A stretch of DNA of 64,000 bases from Candidatus Zhuqueibacterota bacterium. Its GTDB lineage: Bacteria; Zhuqueibacterota; Zhuqueibacteria; Oceanimicrobiales; Oceanimicrobiaceae. A program made the translations under genes and the position numbers. The notes under the pieces were generated by a model. The model was not told the DNA's origin. It did no database searches and saw only the letters and a list, made by a program, of their open reading frames with translations. Where the stretch lies: NCBI GenBank assembly GCA_029261995.1, contig JAJDAF010000032.1, positions 1 to 64,000 of the forward strand, in the 5' to 3' direction. Below, piece after piece: positions 8,410 to 18,161 of this stretch; position 1 is the stretch's first letter, and every line of letters starts with the position of its first letter.

Positions 8410-11400
8410 ATGTTCAAAGAATTCTTTCTCTTCGAAATCAGATACCGCCTAAGACAGCCCATGGCTTACGTTTTCATAGCTGTTTTTTTCGGCATCGCAT
8501 ATTTGACCACAAGCGCTGAAAATATGAACATTGGCGGCTTTGGCAACCTGAGCAATGTGCGCAACAATTCGCCATACATGATGATGGCGATTACCTCGTT
8601 GCTCTCGTACCTGGGAATTTTGCTGGCAACCGCGTTCATGTCAGGGGCAGCTTTGCGGGACCATGTGAATAACTTCCACCAGATTGTTTTTACGACACCG
8701 GTCGAGAAGTACGGCTATTTGTTTGGCAGATTCGCCGGCGCCCTTGTGATTCTGATGCTTCCCTACCTCGGCGCAATCCTGGGCAATGTTCTGGGAACGG
8801 CTCTCTCCGATTCCGCCAAAGCGGGGCCGTTCATGATTTCGGCATATGTGAATTGCTTTCTGGTGTTCTACCTCCCCAACATCGTTCTGGCCGGCGCTCT
8901 GTTTTATGCTGTTGCTGTGGTCAAGCGCAGCCAGCCGGTGGCGTTTGCCAGCACGATCTTCCTGCTGTTCGCCTACGCCATGTCGATGTTCTGGATGCGG
9001 GATCTCGACAATCAGACTCTGACCTTTGTCGCTGACCCATTTGGCGCTCTCGCTTCAGCCGTACTCATGAAATACTGGACCATCGCAGACAAGAATTCTC
9101 TTGTGCTGTCATTGACAGGCTGGATGCTGGTGAACCGCCTGGTGTGGCTTGCGGTTTCCGGCCTGATTCTCACGCTGCTCTACCGCCGTTTCTCCTTCAC
9201 GAAGCGGAAAGCAAAACCGGGAAAAGCCATTGCTCACATCCAGCCGGATATGCGAAGAGATGCACTATCCTACCTGGATCTGCGGTTGCCACGGGTGGCA
9301 GTCACACATGATTTCAAGACGCACATGCTGCAGTTTTGGAGCCAGGCAAAGCTGGACTTCTTCGGCATCGTTAAGAGCCCGGCATTCAAGCTGATCGTGT
9401 TCTATCTCTTCTCGAATCTGCTATTTGGTGCGCTGGCCAGTTCAGAATTCGAGGGCGCAGCAATCTCCTATCCGGTCACCTACAAAATGTTGGACATCAT
9501 CAGGGGCAGCTACCTGACGATCTTCTTCATCGTTATCGTCTACTATGCCGGCGTGCTGGTTTGGAGAGAGCGCGATGCGAAATTTAGTGAGTTGAACGAT
9601 GCTTCGCCTTTCCCATCATGGGTGGCATTCATGTCAAAAGCCGCGGCTCTCATTCTCATGGTCGCCAGCCTTTGCCTGATGTCAATCGCGATAAGTGTCG
9701 TTGCGCAACTGGTGCAGGGCTACACACAAATCGAACTGGGCTTGTACTTCAAAGACATGTTTCTGGTGGAGTTCACCTACTACGCCATGTTCTGTGTCCT
9801 GGCCGTTCTGCTCCTGACCCTCATAAATCATCGATACATCGGTTACCTCGCCATCGTGGTCTACCTGCTCATCTCTAAGAATCTGTTCGACGACTGGGGA
9901 TGGCAGCACAATCTCTACCGATTCGGCGAGGCGCCAAAATACACCTATTCCGATTTCTATGGTTTTGCTCCGTACGTGGCAGGCATAGCCTGGTTTAAAA
10001 TCTACTGGGGTGTCGGCTGCTTGTTGCTTTGCGTGGTCGGCACTCTATTCTGGGTGCGTGGCAAGACGTTTGGCATCGGAGACCGCTTGAAGATAGCCAG
10101 GAAGAACATCACTCCGCTCCTTAGATCTGTGGCAGTCGCCTGCACCGTCTGCTTTGCGGCTGTCGGGAGTTTCGTCTACTACAACACCAATGTCCTGAAC
10201 GACTATCGGGCCGAGGCCGATGGAGACAGGTCCAGTGCGCAATACGAAAAATCATACAAGAAATATCAGGGCATAGCCCAGCCAAAAATCACGGATGTCA
10301 AGCTTAATGTCGAGATCTTTCCGGAGAGACGAGAAGTTCACCTGAGCGGAACTTACGCCTTGACAAACAAATCTGACGCCAGAATCGACTCGGTACACAT
10401 CACGACCTTTCCTGAATGGGAATTGCTCCGTCTGCAGTTGCCGGGTGCCAAGACTGTCTCTTATGATGACGAACTTGCTTACCGAATCCTGCGACTGCCA
10501 CAACCGCTTCATCCCGGTGACTCCACCCGGTTGGAATTCGAAGTCGCCGCAGTGGCACGGGGGTTCGAGAACCAGGTTACCCACAGCAGGATTGTCCAGA
10601 ACGGCACCTTTCTGGATAACAGCATGCTGCCGCACATTGGCTATTTTAAAGAGCGTGAACTTGAGAAGAAATCCAAGCGCGTGAAACACGGGCTGTCGCC
10701 GTACAGAAAGCTGGCGGATATGAATGATATGACCGCCAGAATGAGCAACGACCTCGGCTCCGATGCAGACTGGGTGACGTTTGAAGCAACCCTCTCCACT
10801 TCAGAGGACCAGATCGCCGTGGCGCCCGGAGCGCTGCAAAGAGAATGGCGTGAAAATGGCCGGCGCTACTTTCACTACAAGCTGGAACATGTCACTCACA
10901 ATTTCTTTTCTTTTATCTCCGCCGACTACGAAGTAGCCAGGGACTCCTGGAATGGCGTGGATCTAGAAGTCTATTATCATCGCACACACGATAAGAATGT
11001 GCCTCGAATGATTGCTTCCATGAAAACCTCACTCGCCTACTACTCCGAGCAATTCGGACCCTATCCGCACAAGCAGGCTCGCATCATCGAGTTTCCGCGC
11101 TACGACCGGTTTGCCCAGGCTTTTGTCGGCACCATGCCGTACGGCGAATCTGTTGGCTTCATCGCCGACCTGGAGGCCGAAGATAGCATTGACATGGTTT
11201 ATTACATTGTGGCGCACGAAATGGGCCACCAATGGTGGGCGCACCAGGTAGTAAGCGGTGCGGTGCGCGGCAGTTCTGTCTTGTCGGAAACCCTGGCGCA
11301 GTATTCATCCCTGATGGTGATGGAGAAAGAGTACGGACGCGAGAAAATGCGCGAGTTCCTGCGCTATGAAATGGACACTTACCTGCGCGGCCGCGGCAGA

Positions 11401-12027
11401 GAAACCAGGCGGGAGATGCCGCTGCTCTACAACGACTACCAACCCTACATTCACTACCGTAAGGGCAGTGTTGTCATGTACGCGTTGCGGGAGTACATTG
11501 GTGAAGAAGAACTCAACAGCGCGCTGGCGGAGTTTGTGGCGCAGCATGCTTACCAGGAGCCTCCGTACACGACATCTTTTGAGTTGTACGAAGCGATTCG
11601 CGCGGTCACGCCGGATTCCCTGCACACCATGCTGTATGACATGTTCGAGACGATTACGCTTTACAGCAACCGGGTGACGGATGCCTCCTATCGTGAGCTT
11701 CCCAATGGCAATTACACGCTCTACCTCAATGTCGAAAGCCAGAAATTCAGGGCGGACTCCCTAGGTGTTGAAACTGAGATTCCGGTTGACGATTGGATCG
11801 ATATCGGGGTTTACGCTAAGCAAAAAGGCCGAGAAGATGAGTTGATTTACCTGAAACGAGAGAAAATCGACAAGTCGAAGATCGAGTTCGAAATTCTGCT
11901 GGACACCGAGCCAAGCAAAGCAGGGATTGACCCAAACTACTTGCTCATCGATAGATTCCCGCGCGACAACATCAAGAGGGCAACATCGTTGGAGAAAGAG
12001 TTCAGCAGCGGGCTCACAGAGCTTTAG
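8410..12027 (+). CDS. ABC-2 permease fused to M1-family metallopeptidase
   Basis: The 1205-residue product is a fusion. The N-terminal half (about residues 1-590) has roughly a dozen hydrophobic helices of an ABC-2 permease. The C-terminal half is an M1 gluzincin with HEMGHQWW and, 18 residues later, the third zinc ligand in SETLAQY. The upstream exopeptidase motif GAMEN of true aminopeptidases is not obvious; the matching segment reads VGTMPYGES, so peptide specificity may differ or be lost. ATG 8410 is preferred because AGAGG lies seven bases ahead and FKEFFLFEIRYRLRQP is the usual N-terminus. Such fusions occur in Bacteroidota and relatives. It works with the ATPase just upstream. Confidence 0.88.
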   Translation: MFKEFFLFEIRYRLRQPMAYVFIAVFFGIAYLTTSAENMNIGGFGNLSNVRNNSPYMMMAITSLLSYLGILLATAFMSGAALRDHVNNFHQIVFTTPVEKYGYLFGRFAGALVILMLPYLGAILGNVLGTALSDSAKAGPFMISAYVNCFLVFYLPNIVLAGALFYAVAVVKRSQPVAFASTIFLLFAYAMSMFWMRDLDNQTLTFVADPFGALASAVLMKYWTIADKNSLVLSLTGWMLVNRLVWLAVSGLILTLLYRRFSFTKRKAKPGKAIAHIQPDMRRDALSYLDLRLPRVAVTHDFKTHMLQFWSQAKLDFFGIVKSPAFKLIVFYLFSNLLFGALASSEFEGAAISYPVTYKMLDIIRGSYLTIFFIVIVYYAGVLVWRERDAKFSELNDASPFPSWVAFMSKAAALILMVASLCLMSIAISVVAQLVQGYTQIELGLYFKDMFLVEFTYYAMFCVLAVLLLTLINHRYIGYLAIVVYLLISKNLFDDWGWQHNLYRFGEAPKYTYSDFYGFAPYVAGIAWFKIYWGVGCLLLCVVGTLFWVRGKTFGIGDRLKIARKNITPLLRSVAVACTVCFAAVGSFVYYNTNVLNDYRAEADGDRSSAQYEKSYKKYQGIAQPKITDVKLNVEIFPERREVHLSGTYALTNKSDARIDSVHITTFPEWELLRLQLPGAKTVSYDDELAYRILRLPQPLHPGDSTRLEFEVAAVARGFENQVTHSRIVQNGTFLDNSMLPHIGYFKERELEKKSKRVKHGLSPYRKLADMNDMTARMSNDLGSDADWVTFEATLSTSEDQIAVAPGALQREWRENGRRYFHYKLEHVTHNFFSFISADYEVARDSWNGVDLEVYYHRTHDKNVPRMIASMKTSLAYYSEQFGPYPHKQARIIEFPRYDRFAQAFVGTMPYGESVGFIADLEAEDSIDMVYYIVAHEMGHQWWAHQVVSGAVRGSSVLSETLAQYSSLMVMEKEYGREKMREFLRYEMDTYLRGRGRETRREMPLLYNDYQPYIHYRKGSVVMYALREYIGEEELNSALAEFVAQHAYQEPPYTTSFELYEAIRAVTPDSLHTMLYDMFETITLYSNRVTDASYRELPNGNYTLYLNVESQKFRADSLGVETEIPVDDWIDIGVYAKQKGREDELIYLKREKIDKSKIEFEILLDTEPSKAGIDPNYLLIDRFPRDNIKRATSLEKEFSSGLTEL

Positions 12028-12363
12028 CAAGCAGTGTTTCGGACCGGAAAGGTGCAGAAGTAACGAACTCTCCATCGTGAAGCTCGAATTTGCATCATAG
12101 GCAGCCAGCAGGAAGCATTGTGGCGAAGCTCGTGACGGGTTTATTTCCCCGCTGGATGGAGATTTGGGCCCTGACAATCCGGCCCTCATTACTATTCTCA
12201 AAGAGAGAATAGAAAGTCCGGTTCCTGAAGTCAATCTCAAACTGCGTAACGAGGGAGATAAACTGGGCGTGGGTGCCAAATCCAGACGAGCATTATGCTC
12301 CTTGATTTGTTCCAACACCTTATTAGCCAAACAACAAAATGGACATGCCTCATGGATGGACGG
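12028..12363. other. Convergent intergenic region
   Basis: About 336 bp between two converging genes. A hairpin CTATTCTC/GAGAATAG with a five-base loop lies at 12192-12212 but lacks a T tract. No gene with credible start signals or family resemblance was seen. Confidence 0.4.
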
Positions 12364-14886
12364 TCATCGCAACAGTAGCATTTTCCGGCTCTGCTCAAAT
12401 GAGCCAATTTCGATATCGTAGAAATATACGCCACTGGACAACCCGGAAGCATCAAACCTAACACTGTGCGCGCCAGCACTTTGGTATTGGTTGACCAGTA
12501 TTTTTGAAACCCGGCCAGTAATGTCAAAGATGGACAGCTTTACGTGGCTATGTTCCTGCAACACATAGCTGATTGTTGTTTCCGCATTAAACGGATTGGG
12601 ATAGTTCTGGTGGAGCTGGCTACTGGATGGTATTTCATCGTTGCGCAACCCGGTAGTCTCATCAGTTTCAAAAACGGCATCAAGTGTGTCATCGACCGTT
12701 AGAATGAAAGCAACTGAATCGTTGCTTGCCTGAGCAATCCCCTGCCACTCCACAAAGCGGTAACCGTGCTTTGGCTGCGCTTTGCATTGGATGGGGATAT
12801 TTCTGAAATAAATCCCCGCGAAATCAGACGGGACGGCAACTCCGTTTATTAAGACCTTTCCCATTTCCGAATTTTGAACACGTACGTGAAGTTGGGCTGT
12901 TCCACTCAATCCGAATTTCCGGACAACATGATTGATAACATGGCCCGGTCTTCTGGAAGCAAATTCATGCATCTTCTCAACGTGGTAACTCCATCCACCA
13001 TCAAACGATGTGGACTTTGCCCATTTTTGAATGTGCCGTGGTATCTCCGCTGCAATGTTTGCTTTCAGGCTGTCGACAATGTGGTGAACCCGCTCCGGCT
13101 TAAATGTTGTATTCAGGTGGCTGGCAAACCTCTGAATAAATTGGTTCTTGAATTCACTATTCTGCAGCAGCTTTCTGAGCAAGAATGTTGACCAAGGCGG
13201 ATTTGCATAGTAGGTTGCGCTGGTGGCAGTGGCATTGGCAAGCGTGTTGCTGTCGTACTGGCCACGGCTGTGCGCGCCAAAGCCGAGATCTGTGTCAAAA
13301 AGAATCCAGCGCCATTTATGGTTTTCTCCATGCTGCCGCCAGGTCTTTGTGTTCCCACCCGGCCAATCGATGTTTGCGAAATAGATCTCGGCAATCTGAT
13401 AATTCAGATATTCATCGATATCCATTTGCGTGCTAACCCAATCATAGTACTCGGTTAGCGCCATATCGTGCGTTTCAATAAACTCGATCATCTCATTGTA
13501 CAATCTTGCGGAACCTTGCTTGACGACTGCATTGCCCTTCAGGATGTCTATCTTGTCCGGATCAATCCCGAAGTTCGATTCCAAATAATGTTCATTGTGC
13601 TTCTCCCGAATGGCGTGCAGACCCCAATACTCGCCGTTAAGAAAAAGAACAGCTGGTTTGTATGCCTGCCAATCAATGTCCATGCGATTTTTCACAAGCA
13701 TTTGCATGAACCCGTCGCGGAACATAGCGCGCCACCAATCCTGGCCGCTGTTACGCAAGAGAATGTTGTTGAAACTGCCAATAGCCTTGTCGTCAAAGAC
13801 TTGGTATTCTATTTTGGATGTGCCGTAACTTGACCTTGCGTAGATGGCGAGAGTTTTCTGTGGGTAAAGTCGAGTGCAACCGCCGCCGATTTGCATTCCC
13901 GCATCTAGTTTGAAGCCAGGCGCACCATCAACTTCAAACATCTCCAAACTGATTGGTTTTTCCCAGGGCTGGTTCCAGTTTCTCGGCTCATTGGAACAAA
14001 AACCGCGAATTCCGTTTGTACCTTCGACATAAATGCCGGTCTCATTAGACCACAGATTAGCAGGATCGGTGGCCACGCAAACAACAGGCAATGTTGTCGG
14101 CTCATCAATTAGGAAGGTGTGCGTTATAACCGAGCTGGACAGGTAATTGCGCCGAATTGCTTGGGCGCGAACGACAGTGGTCTGACTGAGACGGAGCGGT
14201 TCTGAATAGGTCAGTGATTGCTCATCTGGCGGCGAGCCATCGAGCGTGTACTTGACGATCTCAGCCGAATTTTGTGCTGTGAGCACTACGATTTGCGGTC
14301 CATCATAAAACCCGCCGTTTATGGCGAAGTGAGGCTCGGATGCCCGCCCTTTGAATCCTGGAAGAACATTTGATCCAACGGGCGTCGGGTGGTCAAACAA
14401 AAACCAATCAGAACCGCCATCGGGATAGCGCCCGTAGGACATGTCTTTGATTTGCTCACCATAACTAAGAGAATCGATCAAGGCGCCAGCAGCAGAATAA
14501 AGGCCGATATGTTCACCACTTCTTGAAAGCTTGAAATTTGTGTGCCGGGCTGTATTCCGGCCATCAGCCCAAAAAGATATACGCCATCCGGGCCGGACTT
14601 TTGTGTTCAGTGGGATCTTGTACTTTTGTGGGTCTTCCGGATTGTCGGTTAGATAGAAACCGCTGATTACAACGGTGGTGTCTTCACCATTGTAGATTTC
14701 CAGCCAATCTGAATATTCTTGAAACTCCGGGTCAATCACGGTTGCGGCATTGGAAGCCTGAAACTCATTGATGAAGAGTTTGGGCAGATTGTCTTGGGAT
14801 AGGATGCTGCTGCAAAAACAAGAGTTGATGAGTACGACTAGAATTGAACTGACAGGAGAAGGATAGTTTGAGCGGAGACGGGACAT
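12364..14886 (-). CDS. CotH-family protein with lamin-tail domain and T9SS sorting domain
   Basis: The 840-residue exported protein has a signal peptide (cleaved near SSILSQD), then a lamin-tail domain (FINEFQASN...DWLEIYN, about 36-140). A chitobiase/hexosaminidase C-terminal-like segment follows (YTLDGSPPDEQSLTYSEPL, about 215-265). Then comes a CotH kinase-like core (about 275-620) with ILFDTDLGFG as its acidic motif. An InlB-type repeat region precedes a C-terminal T9SS sorting domain (NYPNPFNAETTISY to KMLLLR). CotH proteins are atypical protein kinases on spores and in some secreted bacterial proteins; the combination here is common in T9SS-bearing lineages. Its surface role is unknown. 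No Shine-Dalgarno sequence is visible and TATTAA directly precedes the ATG. Confidence 0.85.
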   Translation of the reverse strand: MSRLRSNYPSPVSSILVVLINSCFCSSILSQDNLPKLFINEFQASNAATVIDPEFQEYSDWLEIYNGEDTTVVISGFYLTDNPEDPQKYKIPLNTKVRPGWRISFWADGRNTARHTNFKLSRSGEHIGLYSAAGALIDSLSYGEQIKDMSYGRYPDGGSDWFLFDHPTPVGSNVLPGFKGRASEPHFAINGGFYDGPQIVVLTAQNSAEIVKYTLDGSPPDEQSLTYSEPLRLSQTTVVRAQAIRRNYLSSSVITHTFLIDEPTTLPVVCVATDPANLWSNETGIYVEGTNGIRGFCSNEPRNWNQPWEKPISLEMFEVDGAPGFKLDAGMQIGGGCTRLYPQKTLAIYARSSYGTSKIEYQVFDDKAIGSFNNILLRNSGQDWWRAMFRDGFMQMLVKNRMDIDWQAYKPAVLFLNGEYWGLHAIREKHNEHYLESNFGIDPDKIDILKGNAVVKQGSARLYNEMIEFIETHDMALTEYYDWVSTQMDIDEYLNYQIAEIYFANIDWPGGNTKTWRQHGENHKWRWILFDTDLGFGAHSRGQYDSNTLANATATSATYYANPPWSTFLLRKLLQNSEFKNQFIQRFASHLNTTFKPERVHHIVDSLKANIAAEIPRHIQKWAKSTSFDGGWSYHVEKMHEFASRRPGHVINHVVRKFGLSGTAQLHVRVQNSEMGKVLINGVAVPSDFAGIYFRNIPIQCKAQPKHGYRFVEWQGIAQASNDSVAFILTVDDTLDAVFETDETTGLRNDEIPSSSQLHQNYPNPFNAETTISYVLQEHSHVKLSIFDITGRVSKILVNQYQSAGAHSVRFDASGLSSGVYFYDIEIGSFEQSRKMLLLR

Positions 14887-15265
14887 TTAATATATCCGAT
14901 CATGTACCAGTCAACTCGACGCATTGATGTTTTCAAATTACAACCAAATGGGCAAGGATGCAAGGAATAATGATTGTGTAAGCCTTCTGGTAGAAAGCCA
15001 GACGTTGGAGGCTGTTCAGCCCATAAGAAAGCAGGCTCCATGACTGGGGGCGGCTTTTCAACTCTGCGGGAAGGAAACTATGACACCGGTACCTTCATCC
15101 CGAGCGAGCATTGAGGTATGCAAGAGGTTGCCGGGCAGCCGGAAAGCCTGCCTTTTACGGACGCTGGAAACCAGGACGCCCAGCGGGAATGACTCCCGCC
15201 TCTTCAATCATGCCGCAAAGTCTCGACGGGTCAGCATGGCAAAAACAAGCGCCACGCTCCACGTC
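14887..15265. other. Intergenic region with overlapping hairpins
   Basis: About 380 bp upstream of the CotH gene. No gene was found. At 15162-15199 two overlapping stems can form (CGCTGG with CCAGCG, and GCGGGA with TCCCGC), which could be part of the FtsX-gene 3' end or an intergenic repeat. TTGACT with a 16-base spacer and TATTAA (minus strand, 14914 to 14887) lies against the CotH start, too close for a normal leader. Confidence 0.4.
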
Positions 15266-17641
15266 TTACTCATCCCGCAACGCCAACGCCGGATTCGCAA
15301 TTGATGCCCTATAAACATGCAAAGCAACAGTAACAAAGGCCACCAAAAACATGAGCGCGCCGGCCTGCACGAACGGCACAGGATTGAAGCCGACATGGTA
15401 GGCGTAGATGCTGCTCAATAGCATGTCAGTAGAGGCATAGCCCAGCGGCAGGGCAAGCACGAAACCCAGAGAGAGCAACAGGACAAACTCCTTTGAGATG
15501 AGCTGGCCGATGCGACCGACTGAGGCGCCCAGGATTTTGCGCACCCCGATCTCCTTTGTGCGCTTGGCGATATTCAAAGAGACCAGGGCGAACAGACCCA
15601 AGGCCGCTATCATCACGGAAATGATCGCAATGTAGGAAAAGAGTTGCTCGATGCTCCGGGTTACCTCCAACTCTTCCGCTAAAGTGGTTTCCAGAAAAAA
15701 GCCGTCATAGGGCCGCGACGGGAAAAGCGTCGCCCACTGCTGCTGAACAAATTCGGCCACCTGTGGCAATCGACCGTCCGCAATCAGCAGGGTGAGATAG
15801 CGATACCTTGCCGGCTCAGTCAACGCCATGATGACCGGCCGCACGGGTCGCCAAAAACCATTTGTGCGGAAATCCTGCAAAACCCCGACGATGCGGTACT
15901 CCTTCTCGCCTTCCTCCAACTTTACTTTGAGGTACTTGCCAATGGGTTCCTGCCAGGCGTACTCCCGCACCAGTGTCTCATTGACAAGCAGCCCTTCATC
16001 CATGTCGGCTTGGAGCTGCCAGTCCAGTTGCCGGCCGGCAAGCAATTGATGGCCGATAGTTCCAAGGTAGGCCTCGCCGATTTCGTACATCGCGACTTCG
16101 CCCTTTTGCTGCTCGCGTTCGATTTCCACGGTTCGCCAGGAACGGCCCACCAAACTGCGAGACCCGCCAACGCTGACGACATCGCGATTTGCCTGCAAGA
16201 GAGGTTGCAGAACGTTGTAGTCAGCTTCGCCCCGAACCGGCACAACCATCACCTGTTCGCGGTCGAATCCCAGCTCCGCCGTACGAATGTACTCGGCGTT
16301 GAGACTAAACACCAGCCCGCTGACGATTGCCGTGATAGAAAACGCAAACTGGAAGGTGAGCAAGACTCGAATCAGCCCGTTGGTGCCGCCGAGTTTTTGT
16401 TTTCCCCGAAAAATCGTCACTGGCCGGAAAGCGCTGATGTAAAAAGCCGGATATGCCCCGGCAGCCACGGCGGTCAACGGTAGTAAGATAATGAGAAAAA
16501 GCATCAGTTCAGGATTTTCGGAGTAAGACATGGACAGGTCCATGTGGGGCCAAAGCGCGTCGTAGGCCGGCACGAAAACCTCCGCCAGTCCCATACCGAG
16601 CAACAGCGCGGCAAAACAGATCACGAGATTCTCGACCAGGTGCTGGGTAACGAGTTGTCGGCGCACACCACCCACGACTTTGCGAATTCCGATCTCCTTG
16701 AGCCGGCGCCCGGCAAAAGCCACCGCGGTGTTGACGTAGTTGAAACACGCCAAAAGCAGTACCAGCAGCGCGATAATCGACGGCGCGACGATTGCCGAAT
16801 CCGGCATCTTGAAATAGGGGTCGCCGCGCAGCTCCCTGGCGATCTTGGGAATGTTGGCAAAAGGTTCGATGAAAAGGCCGGCCAGCTCCCAATCAGGATT
16901 TGCTTCATTGGCGATAGGCAGATAGCGTTCAAGCTCCTGTTGGATGGTCGGTAGATGGCCAGACTCGGGAACCTGAATAACTGTGACCTGCGAGTACGAT
17001 TTCCAGTCCTGCCGGTCATATTGATAGAAGTCGAAGTGGTTGTCGAGAGGAAGCAAAATATCGAACTGCAGTGTCGAGTTCGTTGGGACGCGCTTGAACA
17101 CACCGGCCACCGTGAATGGGTACACGGCGTCGCCGACCGTAATCTGAACCTGCTGCCCGATGGGGTCCGCGGAACCGAAGTACTTCTCGGCAAGCTCATC
17201 ACTCATAGCCAGACTGAGTTTGTCTTGCAGCAATGTGGCCTGGCCCTGCATAAGTTCAAATGAGAACATTTCCAGGAAGTCAGGATCGACGCAGTGGAAA
17301 GTCTCGTTGAACACGTTATCTCCATAACGCAAGTTGCCTCGTGCAAACTTCAGGCGTGAAAAACGCTGGACTCCCGCTACATCGTTCGCCAATGTCGGCG
17401 CCAGAGGCAAAGGTACGGATGACCAGTCCTGGCGCTTGCCGTTCAACACCTTGAAGCTGTGTACGGCATAGAGATTGTCGCGGTTCTTTTGGAAGTTGTC
17501 GTAGCTTTGACTGAATTGGTAGTTCAGGTAACCGGTGATGCAGATCGCAATCGCGACGCTCAGTCCGACAATGTTGATGGCGGCATATAGCTTATTCTTG
17601 TAGAGATTTCGCAGAGCAAGTTTGACATAACTTCGAAACAT
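15266..17641 (-). CDS. FtsX/MacB-type ABC transporter permease
   Basis: The 791-residue product is a two-module FtsX-like permease. The first transmembrane helix (NIVGLSVAIAICITGYL, about 21-40) is followed by a periplasmic MacB-type domain, three helices, a repeated helix (LIRVLLTFQFAFSITAIV), a second periplasmic domain and three final helices that include KEIGVRKILGAS. Such permeases work with a separate MacB-type ATPase and often a membrane-fusion protein, but neither is next to it. ATG 17641 is chosen because CAGGAGG lies a few bases before it and MFRSYVKLALRNLYKNKL is the family's usual start. It is transcribed away from the sigma-54-controlled cluster and shares its 520-bp upstream region. 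Confidence 0.9.
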   Translation of the reverse strand: MFRSYVKLALRNLYKNKLYAAINIVGLSVAIAICITGYLNYQFSQSYDNFQKNRDNLYAVHSFKVLNGKRQDWSSVPLPLAPTLANDVAGVQRFSRLKFARGNLRYGDNVFNETFHCVDPDFLEMFSFELMQGQATLLQDKLSLAMSDELAEKYFGSADPIGQQVQITVGDAVYPFTVAGVFKRVPTNSTLQFDILLPLDNHFDFYQYDRQDWKSYSQVTVIQVPESGHLPTIQQELERYLPIANEANPDWELAGLFIEPFANIPKIARELRGDPYFKMPDSAIVAPSIIALLVLLLACFNYVNTAVAFAGRRLKEIGIRKVVGGVRRQLVTQHLVENLVICFAALLLGMGLAEVFVPAYDALWPHMDLSMSYSENPELMLFLIILLPLTAVAAGAYPAFYISAFRPVTIFRGKQKLGGTNGLIRVLLTFQFAFSITAIVSGLVFSLNAEYIRTAELGFDREQVMVVPVRGEADYNVLQPLLQANRDVVSVGGSRSLVGRSWRTVEIEREQQKGEVAMYEIGEAYLGTIGHQLLAGRQLDWQLQADMDEGLLVNETLVREYAWQEPIGKYLKVKLEEGEKEYRIVGVLQDFRTNGFWRPVRPVIMALTEPARYRYLTLLIADGRLPQVAEFVQQQWATLFPSRPYDGFFLETTLAEELEVTRSIEQLFSYIAIISVMIAALGLFALVSLNIAKRTKEIGVRKILGASVGRIGQLISKEFVLLLSLGFVLALPLGYASTDMLLSSIYAYHVGFNPVPFVQAGALMFLVAFVTVALHVYRASIANPALALRDE

Positions 17642-18087
17642 GATTCCTCCTGGCAGTGTCGTTGTGTGGCCCCGAACCGACAAGAACCGTACCAATCGCC
17701 TGGATCAGGCCATGCTCAACTCGAGGCCAGCCTGGTCGTCCCAGCCAAGTATCCGGTTGCAGGACAAGATGTGTCCGGTAGCGAACATCGAGGCCAATGG
17801 ATGCGCCTGGCACGACAGTAGGCTCACGTGAAAAATGCGCTTGCAGCACGATGCCTGTCTGGCGCAAAAGGCCTGTGCTTTGACACCGGCGTTTTCACGG
17901 TCACACCTGATTGGCTCATCTCAGCCAATTGGCAGTTTTCAGCAAAGATTGGCTGAGTTCATCAAATCCGCGGAGATGCACAAAAGCTCGACTCTCTAAG
18001 ATCATTCTTTCTGAATTACAACATAAGAACATGATTAATTTGCACTTAATGGCCTTCCAGCACAAGAGTTTCTCCAGGATTATATCT
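17642..18087. other. Regulatory region between divergent genes
   Basis: This stretch separates the FtsX permease gene (minus) from the sigma-54 promoter (plus). No gene was seen. It holds the inverted repeats described at 17910-17957. The 100 bases before the promoter are AT-rich, as expected where DNA must bend to bring an enhancer-bound activator to sigma-54 polymerase. Confidence 0.5.
17910..17957. promoter_or_regulatory. Inverted repeats, candidate activator-binding sites
   Basis: ATTGGCT (17910-17916) and AGCCAAT (17923-17929) form a 20-bp palindrome with a six-base spacer. A longer copy, CTCAGCCAAT (17920-17929), is matched by ATTGGCTGAG at 17948-17957. The sites lie about 130-180 bp upstream of the sigma-54 -24 element, the usual distance for enhancer-like sites of sigma-54 activators. 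Binding by the activator encoded at 32679 is inference. Confidence 0.5.
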
Positions 18088-18104
18088 CTGGCACACACCT
18101 TGCC
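18088..18104 (+). promoter_or_regulatory. Sigma-54 (-24/-12) promoter
   Basis: CTGGCACACACCTTGCC matches the sigma-54 consensus TGGCAC-N5-TTGC exactly, with the required GG-N10-GC spacing. Expected transcription start is near 18116, giving a leader of about 45 bases before ATG 18162. A sigma-54-dependent activator gene lies at the far end of the same cluster. Confidence 0.85.
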
Positions 18105-18161
18105 TGTAGCGGGAATGGAAAACGAACAGAAATAGATCTAACACTAAATTTGGAGTACCGC

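Noticed and set aside
12164-12421. Small plus-strand open frame between converging genes
   Set aside because: It overlaps the end of the CotH gene, has no ribosome-binding site and no recognisable features.
17808-17824. TGGCACGACAGTAGGC upstream of the ZU5-like genes
   Set aside because: The -24 half is excellent, but the GG-GC spacing is 11 and TTGC is missing.
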